DNA of 40,840 nucleotides, from positions 1-40,840 of the forward strand of contig CADCIQ010000054.1 of the NCBI GenBank assembly GCA_902801425.1. Reading direction: 5' to 3'. The position numbers and the translations under genes are program-made. Positions 8,880-16,404 of this stretch are shown piece by piece; the stretch's first letter is position 1; each line of letters starts with the position of its first letter. The notes under the pieces are model-generated. The model worked only from the letters and a program-made list of their open reading frames with translations. It did not search any database and was not told the DNA's origin. The DNA is from an uncultured Bacteroidales bacterium. Its GTDB lineage: Bacteria > Bacteroidota > Bacteroidia > Bacteroidales > Bacteroidaceae.

Positions 8880-9005
8880 AAATACCATATAAATACGATT
8901 AAAATACCATAAAGATACCATGATAATACAATAGTTAATGGTATTATTATGGTATTATAATGGTAATATAATGGTATTATAATGGTATTATGAACGGACT
9001 TACAT
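8880..9005. repeat. family G tandem/inverted repeat (ATAATGGTATT units)
   Basis: The left half carries several ATACCAT units. The right half (8935-8991) is a tandem run of TAATGGTATTA-like 11-12-mers in inverted orientation. The outer edges are inverted too (CTCCGATGTAA left, TTACATGGGAG right), and the right end contains GAACGGACTTAC, a phrase also found at 31370-31412 and 39805-39850. No coding potential. Confidence 0.75.
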
Positions 9006-9137
9006 GGGAGAAACAAGGAAAGGAAAGGCTTGCGGCTTTGTGCCCTTTCAGGCTGCCACTATCGGATAAATGCGGATAGTAAATTTTGCTTTCCTCAAAA
9101 CAATTTACTTCGTTTTGGTAAAAAATGCAGAGATTTC

Positions 9138-9168
9138 TTGCTTGTGTCTGAAAAATGAATTATCTTTG
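9138..9168 (+). promoter_or_regulatory. putative promoter upstream of the broken btuB
   Basis: TATCTTTG at 9161-9168 is an exact TAnnTTTG -7 box with TTG-containing sequence about 20 bases upstream. It would transcribe through the inverted repeats at 9212-9464 into btuB. The surrounding 9006-9543 contains no gene and no cobalamin riboswitch. Confidence 0.5.
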
Positions 9169-9211
9169 TGTCGAAATTGATGATTTCAAGATAAACTCAC
9201 CTCTGGTGCTG

Positions 9212-9302
9212 AACTGACAATAATTTCCAATCTTACCAATCTTTATCCAATAATAAATAAAAAGATTGAAAAGATTGCGCAGATTGGTAATTATTGTCAG
9301 TT
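9212..9302. repeat. inverted repeat shared with the right window edge
   Basis: 22-bp arms at 9212-9233 and 9281-9302 (AACTGACAATAATT and its complement) match at all but one position. The right arm, the following AACAGCTTGCTGTT hairpin and the next repeat reappear in reverse order at 40743-40840. This looks like the end of a mobile element present at least twice. Confidence 0.75.
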
Positions 9303-9322
9303 AAAAACAGCTTGCTGTTAAA

Positions 9323-9464
9323 TAACGTCAGTTCGACGAAAACAAATAGGGTTCTGCTTTGCTTTCAAACATTAATTATGACGTTAATTAAGACGTTAAT
9401 TTGGACAAAAATTGATGAGAGATGTTATGCGACAGCAAAAGCTAATTCGTCGAACTCACGTTAA
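9323..9464. mobile_element. MITE-like element or remnant with IS982-type ends
   Basis: 18-bp terminal inverted repeats at 9323-9340 and 9447-9464 differ at one position. The right one is identical to the IS end at 233-250. The 142-bp unit has no transposase, so it is a non-autonomous derivative or two abutting ends. Confidence 0.7.
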
Positions 9465-9543
9465 ATAGAAATAAGGCATACATTAAGTGAACTATAACAA
9501 AAAATAAATGAATGTGTTCCTGAGGAATTGGGGACGTGATTTT

Positions 9544-11572
9544 ATGAGAAAAGAAAAAATAATATTCCTGACTGTAATGTCAGTTTTGGCTGTAAATTCT
9601 AATGCACAGTCAGAAAAGAATGTGGAACTGAACCCTGTAACTGTGACGGGAACAGGAACATATCACAAGGCGGATAACGCGCCGATAGCCGTTAAGGTTA
9701 TCTCAGCAAAAGAACTGAAGGACGCTCAGGTTACGAGTCTTCAGGAGGCTTTGACAAAGTTGAGTTCTGACATCACGACGCATACTAACGGTATGGGAAC
9801 ATTCGAACGGAAAGCGCGTGAGTGGCGATGACCGCTGGGATCGTATCAGTATTGACAACATAAAGCGAATAGAGATACTCTCGGGAGCTGCGAGTGCCTT
9901 GTATGGTTCAGATGCCATAGCCGGAGTTATCAATATCATAACGGACGAGAGCAAGAAACCTGTAGATTTGACGAGCAGGACACGTTTCTCAAGCAAAGGG
10001 CGCTTTGATCAGGATGTGAACGTGGATGTTACCCAAGGGAAGTTCTCAAGCTATACATCGTATAACCATCGTCAGGCAGACAACTGGCAGGTGAACAACT
10101 ATCAGGAGTTCATGGAGGGTGATGTCTCTGTACCGAAACTGACAGGTCGCCCTATGTCGCAGGGATTCCGTTCGGAGAACATAAGCGAGAGGCTGGAATG
10201 GAGATTCTCAGAGAAGTTTGATGTGTATGCCCGTGGAAATCTCTATGACCATAATACAAAACGTCCGCAGTTGGCAAGCTACTATACTCAGAAGGCTACA
10301 AAGGACAAGGAGACAGGCGAGACGACCTACACCTATACTCCAAAACAGGCTTATACCTACGATATGCATCATCAGTCGTATAATGTAGGGGCGGGAGCAC
10401 GCTGGACGCCTAACAAGAATACTCATGTGTATCTCGATATCTATAATGATAACTTCAATTCTGAGTATAACTATTGGCAAACGCTTGATGCAGAGGCTTA
10501 TAGCGAATCGAGAAAGCGCACGCATTACTGGAATGAGACCTTGAAGGGAATTTTTAGGTTGAACTCTTGGAATAAGCTGTCGGGAGGTGTGGAACTCGTT
10601 CAGGAGAATCTGAAGAGCGTATCGGATAATATCGAGTCGGAGAGCATGAACACTTCAAATCTCTTTGCTCAGGACGAGATACAGATTTGCAATTTGCTGG
10701 AGGCTGTGGTAGGTTTTCGCTATACCCATAACAGCAATTTCGGTTCTCACTTCACGCCAAATGCCGCTCTGTTCTTCCACGCAGGAGGTTTCAGGCTTCG
10801 TGCAAGCTATGCAGGAGGCTACCGCACACCTACGCTCTCTCAGCTATATGCAACGGATCAGGCAAAGACCAACAAGCGATATACTCTCAACAACGAGAAT
10901 CTGAAGCCTGAGAAGAATGATTTCTGGAATGTGAATGCCGAATATTCAAACGAGTGGGTTCGCGCGAGCATCAGCACATACGTGAATAAGATTCGCAATA
11001 TGATCAACTATCGCACTATGAGACAGAGCGAGATTGATGCAAGTAGCGAGTTGACGGCAATATACGAGGACGGCTGGACGACTATTCGTCAGCGTGACAA
11101 TATCGACAAGGCTACAATCAAGGGCTTGAGCATGAATGTGAAGTTCTTGCTTCCGGGTGGTTTTGCTCTCGGTGGCGGATATACATACACAGATTCAAAG
11201 GCAGAGACAATGTCGTTCAACTCAGATACTCAGACCTACGAGTATATAGAAACGCCTGTGGATAAGTGTGTTAGGAATGTGGCAAACGTGAATGTGGCTT
11301 GGGATAAGACTTGGAACAGCTATCATCTGAACATCAACCTCATAGGTCATATTCAGGGTGAGCGTTATTCAAGCACTTACGGCTATGCTCCTGCGTATTC
11401 ACAATGGGATTTGAACACGAAGCATACAATAGCCTTGAAGAATTTCACTCTTGAGCCGGGTATCGGTATTGAGAATATCTTCAACAAGCGAGATACATCC
11501 TACTGGAACTCTAACTTCTCAACGGTAAATCCGGGAAGAGCGATGGTGGTGAGTTTGAAGGTGAAGTATTAA
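9544..11572 (+). pseudogene. btuB: TonB-dependent receptor (BtuB-like), frameshifted in the plug domain
   Basis: The first frame (9544-9831) encodes a signal peptide (ending SNAQS) and the start of the plug domain (PVTVTGTGTYHKADNAPIAV). The second frame (to 11572) resumes at NGKRVSGDDRWDRISIDNIK, continues through ASALYGSDAIAGVINI and has a full beta-barrel. At about 9800-9815 the residues expected between HTNGMGT and NGKR (roughly an NGL-DDY-ILIE stretch) are missing and the frame changes, so a small deletion rather than a single-base error is likely. The context next to the corrin operon suggests cobamide or tetrapyrrole uptake. A second, intact btuB lies at 26125-28266. Confidence 0.85.
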
Positions 11573-11583
11573 AGAGCCCCCAC

Positions 11584-11780
11584 GGCCTCTCCCCCCGCCC
11601 TCCCCCGTAGGGAGGGAGCCGGAGCGCTCAAAACTAATCATGGGGAGTAGGTGTTTTTTTCTAATCAAGAAAGAGGATGAATAATGGAAGATAGTGGTAA
11701 GATACAAGAAAAGGCTTTTAAGGAGATTGCCCTTTCGCCTTCCGGCTCCCTCCCTACGGGGGAGGGCGGGGGGAGAGGCC
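11584..11780. repeat. family A doublet, copy 2 (supplies the cbiHC start)
   Basis: Arms 11584-11622 and 11742-11780 are inverted 39-mers. The 119-nt spacer holds a purine-rich AAAGAGGA site and the ATG (11684) of cbiHC. Its second half is homologous to the spacer of copy 3 (TTTTAAGGAGATTGCCC is shared). Confidence 0.95.
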
Positions 11781-13186
11781 GTGGCCGCCTCTTCGTCTGC
11801 GGCATCGGTCCTGGTTCTCCAGAAGACATCACACCTGCGGTTCTGAAGGCTGTGGGCGAGTGTGATGTGGTGGTAGGATATAAATACTACTTCCAGTTTA
11901 TTGAGCCTTACCTTCGTGAGGGAACGGAATGCGTGGATACTGGAATGAAGAAAGAGCGTGACAGGGCTATTCAGGCATTCGAACTCGCGGAAGAGGGTAA
12001 GAACGTGTGCGTAATATCAAGTGGAGATGCTGGAATCTATGGTATGACGCCTCTCATCTATGAGATGAAGCGTGAAAGGAACTCGGATGTTGAGATTGTA
12101 TCATATCCGGGCATTAGCGCATTCCAGAAGGCGGCATCCTTGCTAGGTGCGCCTATCGGGCATGACTTCTGTATAATATCCATGAGCGACCTTATGACGC
12201 CTTGGCCTGTTATAGAGAAGAGGATAAAGGCTGCTGCTGTTGGCGATTTCGTGACCGCTATCTATAACCCTAAGAGCCACGGAAGATACTGGCAGTTGTA
12301 TAGACTTGTGGAGATTTTCAGAAAGGAACGCTCGCTTGATACTCCTGTGGGATATGTTCGTCAGGCAGGACGACCAGAACAGCAAATAACGATAACCACT
12401 CTTGGCGAGTTCGACCCAGAGCTGGTGGATATGTTCACTATCGTGATAATCGGCAATAGCCAGTCGTATGAGTGGAATGGAAATTTTATCACGCCTCGCG
12501 GATATTACAGAGATACTAACGATGCTTCGCAAGACACGAATGTTGGTCAGGGGATAATGATAAAATCCTTTGCCACTATCCGTAAGGAATTGAAGAATCC
12601 TGATATTCCTATCTGGAAACTATGGCCAATGCTTCATGCTATTCATACTACAGCCGATTTCGATATGGAAGGACTGTTGTGGTTGGATGATGAGGCTACA
12701 GCAAAGCTATATGCGAAGGTGCAGAGCGGAGAGCTGAAGTGCATAGTTACAGATGTGACTATGGCGGCAAGCGGTATTCGCAAAGGTGCTTTGCAAAGGT
12801 TGGGCATAGAGGTGGTTTGCTATATTAATGATCCTCGTGGTGCGGAGATGGCAAAGACGCTTGGCATTACTCGTGCTCAGGCAGGAATGAAACTTGCGGT
12901 TGAGGAACATCCAGATGCCTTGTATGTATTTGGAAATGCTCCTACAGCCTTGCTTGAGTTATGTGACCTTGCCCGAAAGGGGAAGTGCCATCCTGCCGGA
13001 ATAATCGGCGCTCCTGTCGGCTTTGTTCATGTGGAGGAAAGCAAGCATGCAGCCAAGGCTTTGCGTGATATTCCGAAGATAATAATTGACGGAAGGAAAG
13101 GTGGAAGTAACCTTGCTGCCACCTTGGTCAACTCTGTCCTCACATACGATGATGCAGAACAACTGAGGCCGGGAAGGGATGTGTAA
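11684..13186 (+). CDS. cbiH-cbiC: fused CbiH methyltransferase and CbiC mutase
   Basis: Residues about 35-275 are CbiH (cobalt-factor III C17-methyltransferase, ring contraction), with VCGIGPGSPEDIT, SSGDAGIYGM and YNPKSHGRYWQL. Residues about 290-500 are CbiC (cobalt-precorrin-8 methylmutase), with the catalytic-His motif HTTADFD, VTDVTMAASGI, GNAPTALLEL and AGIIGAPVGFV. Residues 1-33 (MEDSGKIQEK ... SGSLPTGEGGGRG) come entirely from a family A element, and no start codon exists between the element and the conserved core, so translation must begin inside the element. First intact gene of the plus-strand corrin operon. Confidence 0.94.
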   Translation: MEDSGKIQEKAFKEIALSPSGSLPTGEGGGRGRGRLFVCGIGPGSPEDITPAVLKAVGECDVVVGYKYYFQFIEPYLREGTECVDTGMKKERDRAIQAFELAEEGKNVCVISSGDAGIYGMTPLIYEMKRERNSDVEIVSYPGISAFQKAASLLGAPIGHDFCIISMSDLMTPWPVIEKRIKAAAVGDFVTAIYNPKSHGRYWQLYRLVEIFRKERSLDTPVGYVRQAGRPEQQITITTLGEFDPELVDMFTIVIIGNSQSYEWNGNFITPRGYYRDTNDASQDTNVGQGIMIKSFATIRKELKNPDIPIWKLWPMLHAIHTTADFDMEGLLWLDDEATAKLYAKVQSGELKCIVTDVTMAASGIRKGALQRLGIEVVCYINDPRGAEMAKTLGITRAQAGMKLAVEEHPDALYVFGNAPTALLELCDLARKGKCHPAGIIGAPVGFVHVEESKHAAKALRDIPKIIIDGRKGGSNLAATLVNSVLTYDDAEQLRPGRDV

Positions 13187-13203
13187 AGACCCTAACCCCG
13201 AGC

Positions 13204-13375
13204 GGCCTCTCCCCCCGCCCTCCCCCGTAGGGAGGGGGCCGGAATGCTCAAAAGCTAATCCCCAAAAAAGATTTGAAAAATGGAAGATTGCGGTAAGATA
13301 CTGGAAATGAATTTTAAGGAGATTGCCCTTTCGCCTTCCGGCTCCCTCCCTACGGGGGAGGGCGGGGGGAGAGGC
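13204..13375. repeat. family A doublet, copy 3 (supplies the cbiET start)
   Basis: Arms 13204-13242 and 13338-13375 in inverted orientation. The spacer is homologous to that of copy 2, including the ATG and the codons for MED-GKI and FKEIALSP. Confidence 0.95.
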
Positions 13376-14626
13376 TTTACTGAAATAGGCATAACCGATT
13401 CTCGCCACCAATGGTTCCCTCCTGAGGTGATGGAGGTAATCAAGGCAGGAAAGGTGTTTTCGGGTGGAAAGAGGCATCATGAGATAATGAGGGACTTCTT
13501 GCCAGAAAATGCCGTATGGATTGATATTACCGTGCCGTTGAGCGATGTTTTTCGACAGTATGAGGCGTATGATGATATCGTGGTGTTTGCCTCTGGCGAT
13601 CCGTTGTTCTTCGGCTTTGCCAATACTATCCAAAGGGAATGCCCAGGATGCGAGATGAAGGTATATCCTTCTTTCAATTCCCTTCAGATGCTTGCCCATA
13701 GGATGTGCATCCCTTATCATGATATGCACGTCGTTTCCTTGACTGGAAGGTCTTGGGATAAGTTTGATGAGGCTCTTATTAATGGCGAACCGCTTATTGG
13801 TGTGCTTACCGACAAGAAAAACACCCCACAGGCTATCTGGCAGAGGATGCAGGACTATGGCTATACCAACTACAAGATGACTGTTGGCGAGAATTTAGGG
13901 AATGAGGAAACCGAACGAATTATAGAGATACAGCCCCCCAGCCCCCCAAGGGGGAGTTTTTTAGATACATCTTTTCGATATGGAGTTTCCTCTGAGGGAG
14001 CATTACTATATAAAAACTCCCCCTTGGGGGGCGGGGGGGCTCTTAATTGCCTTATCCTACAAAATACGAATACTCGTCCTCGCCCTTTCGGAATACCAGA
14101 GGCGGAATTTCATCTGCTGAACGGAAGGACTAAGATGATAACGAAGATGCCGATAAGGCTGATGTCTTTGTCTATGATGCAGTTGCGAGAGCGAAAGACG
14201 ATGTGGGATGTGGGCTTTTGCACAGGAAGCGTGAGCATAGAGGCAAAGTTGCAGTTCCCTCATCTGAAGATAACGGCATTTGAGGTGCGTGAAGAGGGTA
14301 GGGAACTCATGGAGATAAACTCTCGTAAGTTTGGTGCTCCGGGCATAGAGATCGTTATAGGCGATTTCCTTCAGGTAGATATTTCTGGCTATCCAAAGCC
14401 TGAAGCCGTCTTTATCGGAGGACATGGAGGCAGACTTCCAGAGATGATGAATAAGATCTATCAAAAGCTGGAAGAAGGAGGCGTGATTGTGATGAATACG
14501 GTTGTGCAATCAAGTTATGATGCTTTCGTCCAGACTGCCAAGGAATTGAAAATGACACTTGAAGAGCCCGTCCGAATAGCTCTGGACGACTTTAACCCAA
14601 TAACAATACTAAAAGCAACGAAATGA
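13280..14626 (+). CDS. cbiE-cbiT: fused CbiE/CbiT (CobL-type) methyltransferase-decarboxylase
   Basis: CbiE (C5 methylation) spans about residues 33-215: IGITDSRHQWFPPEV, FSGGKRHHE, FASGDPLFFGF and the VGENLG motif. CbiT (C15 methylation and C12 decarboxylation) covers the C-terminal part, with the SAM-binding MWDVGFCTGSVSIEAK and a later IGGHGG. Residues 1-31 derive from family A and are nearly identical to the leader of CbiHC. Residues about 218-254 are a family C element (QPPSPPRGSFL ... NSPLGGGGA) between the two enzymes. The stop overlaps the next ATG (ATGA). Confidence 0.93.
   Translation: MEDCGKILEMNFKEIALSPSGSLPTGEGGGRGFTEIGITDSRHQWFPPEVMEVIKAGKVFSGGKRHHEIMRDFLPENAVWIDITVPLSDVFRQYEAYDDIVVFASGDPLFFGFANTIQRECPGCEMKVYPSFNSLQMLAHRMCIPYHDMHVVSLTGRSWDKFDEALINGEPLIGVLTDKKNTPQAIWQRMQDYGYTNYKMTVGENLGNEETERIIEIQPPSPPRGSFLDTSFRYGVSSEGALLYKNSPLGGGGALNCLILQNTNTRPRPFGIPEAEFHLLNGRTKMITKMPIRLMSLSMMQLRERKTMWDVGFCTGSVSIEAKLQFPHLKITAFEVREEGRELMEINSRKFGAPGIEIVIGDFLQVDISGYPKPEAVFIGGHGGRLPEMMNKIYQKLEEGGVIVMNTVVQSSYDAFVQTAKELKMTLEEPVRIALDDFNPITILKATK
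13932..14041. repeat. family C doublet, copy 2 (inside cbiET)
   Basis: Inverted arms with CCCCCCAAGGGGG cores around a spacer similar to that of copy 1 in cobD. It is read in frame between the CbiE and CbiT domains. Confidence 0.88.
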
Positions 14627-16404
14627 TAGTAGCAATTAACGATAAAGGACGTGAGATAGCATCAAGGTTAGCTCTGCAGCTTGGTGATGAAATCTGCCAG
14701 TTGAGTGATATCGAGTCAAGATGGAATACGGAGGCGCATATCATCTTCATAGGTGCTATGGGAATCTGCGTGCGAAGTATTGCGCCTTTCATTAAGGATA
14801 AGCATACAGACCCGGCTGTGGTATGTGTTGATTCCTTGGGCAAGAATGTCATTTCCGTTCTTTCGGGACATGTTGGTGGGGCTAACGAACTCACAGCTCG
14901 TATTGCTGAAATCCTGAAGGCAAATCCTGTAATTACTACCCAAAGCGACCTTGAAGGGCTCTGGGCTTTAGATACTATTGCCGATAGGTTTGGTTGGGTG
15001 TTGCCTCAGGAGAATATCAATAAGGAGATTGCCAGTTTTGTTGCCAAACAGCCAACGGCTCTATATATTGAGGTAAAGGATGAGGGTGCGGAATATCTTC
15101 TATCCACTCTCCCCAAACATGTGACTGTTGTAGAGAAGGTTAGCGAGATAACATCTGATAGGTTTAAGCTTGCTATTATCGTTTCGCCTCAGGAGGAGAT
15201 TCTTGATGATGATATTCTATGCGTGCAGTATGTTCCGCGTTGTGTTCACGTAGGACTTGGACTTGCACATCAGGCAGAACCCGTTGAGCAAGTTGTTAGC
15301 GAGGTGTTTACGGCTATTGGCTTGGCTGGTATATATGCCGAGAGTATCGTTGATTTCAATACTATTGACCTCAAGGCAGACGAGCCTGTTGTGAAGTTCC
15401 TTCAGGAAGAAGGTTATAAGTTCAATTTCTATACGTCAGATCAGCTTGCTGAGGTTGACGTGCCAAATCCAAGCGCAACGGTTAGCAAGCACGTAGGTAC
15501 TCCGAGCGTGTGCGAGGCATCAGCTTTGATAAATGGAGGAAAGTTAATTTTGCCAAAGCAGAAAGGCTTGAATTGGACTGTCGCAGCCTCCATCCGTGCG
15601 TTAGCGGCTCCCTCCCTACGGGGGAGGGCGGGGGAAGAGGCCTCCCCTCATATCGAAATCGTTGGTGCTGGTCCTGGTGATCCCGAACTTATTAGCGTGC
15701 GAGGAAAGAGATTCCTTGAGAATGCGGATTTGATACTTTATGCTGGAAGTCTGGTGCCAAAGGAACTGACATATTATGCCAAGGCTGGTGCTACGGTTCG
15801 CTCTTCTGCCGATATGGATTTGGAAGAGCAATTTCAGTTGATGAAGGAATTTTATGACAAAGGCAAGCAGATTGTCCGTTTGCATACTGGCGACCCTTGC
15901 ATCTATGGCGCTATTCAGGAGCAGATGGCATTTTTTGATAAGTATGGAATGGACTACCACATCACTCCTGGCATTTCCTCTTTCCTTGCTGCAGCAGCCG
16001 AACTGAGGAGCCAGTTTACTATTCCTGAGCGTTGCCAGACTATCATTCTCACTCGTGGTGAAGGTCGTACTCCTATGCCTGACAAGGAGAAACTGCACAT
16101 GTTGGCTTCACATCAGAGTACGATGTGCATCTTCCTATCAGCTTCTCTTGCTGAACAGGTACAGAGCGAACTCCTTGAGGGAGGTTATAAGCCCGAAACC
16201 CCTGTGGCTTGCTGCTATAAACTGACGTGGAAGGATCAACGAATATATCGTGGACAGTTAAAGGATCTTGCGAAGATAATGAATGAGAATCATCTCACTC
16301 TCACCACGATGATTGTTGTGGGATACGCTATTGATAATCGTGAGGGTCTTAGCAAACTATATGACGGGAAGTTCACGCATCTATTTAGAAAAAGTCATCA
16401 ATGA
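14623..16404 (+). CDS. cbiG-cbiF: fused CbiG hydrolase and CbiF/CobM C11-methyltransferase
   Basis: Residues 1-327 are CbiG (opens the delta-lactone of cobalt-precorrin-5A): IGAMGICVRSIAPFI, SVLSGHVGGANELT and the C-terminal GLGLAHQAEPVEQV ... SVCEASAL. Residues about 342-593 are CbiF (C11 methylation of cobalt-precorrin-4): IVGAGPGDPELISVRGK, YAGSLVP, RLHTGDPCIYGA and TPGISSFLAAAA. The joint (APSLRGRAGEEA) is a solo family A arm. It begins in an ATGA overlap with cbiET, and cbiJD begins in an ATGA overlap with it, which indicates coupled translation. Confidence 0.95.
   Translation: MIVAINDKGREIASRLALQLGDEICQLSDIESRWNTEAHIIFIGAMGICVRSIAPFIKDKHTDPAVVCVDSLGKNVISVLSGHVGGANELTARIAEILKANPVITTQSDLEGLWALDTIADRFGWVLPQENINKEIASFVAKQPTALYIEVKDEGAEYLLSTLPKHVTVVEKVSEITSDRFKLAIIVSPQEEILDDDILCVQYVPRCVHVGLGLAHQAEPVEQVVSEVFTAIGLAGIYAESIVDFNTIDLKADEPVVKFLQEEGYKFNFYTSDQLAEVDVPNPSATVSKHVGTPSVCEASALINGGKLILPKQKGLNWTVAASIRALAAPSLRGRAGEEASPHIEIVGAGPGDPELISVRGKRFLENADLILYAGSLVPKELTYYAKAGATVRSSADMDLEEQFQLMKEFYDKGKQIVRLHTGDPCIYGAIQEQMAFFDKYGMDYHITPGISSFLAAAAELRSQFTIPERCQTIILTRGEGRTPMPDKEKLHMLASHQSTMCIFLSASLAEQVQSELLEGGYKPETPVACCYKLTWKDQRIYRGQLKDLAKIMNENHLTLTTMIVVGYAIDNREGLSKLYDGKFTHLFRKSHQ
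15605..15642. repeat. solo family A arm at the cbiG/cbiF joint
   Basis: A 38-nt arm with one substitution (GGGAAGAGG), no inverted partner, forming the linker between two enzymes that are usually separate. Confidence 0.9.

Noticed and set aside
8880-9005. Regular repeats that might be a CRISPR array
   Set aside because: Units are 11-12 nt without unique spacers and have an inverted half; no cas genes in the window.
9016-9130. Possible cobalamin riboswitch before the broken btuB (GCCACTATCGG-like sequence)
   Set aside because: The B12 box CAGG-ACCTGCC and the GGGAA/CACTGG core elements are absent.
9800-9831. Programmed frameshift in btuB
   Set aside because: No slippery sequence or stimulatory structure seen, and conserved residues are missing, so deletion is the simpler explanation.
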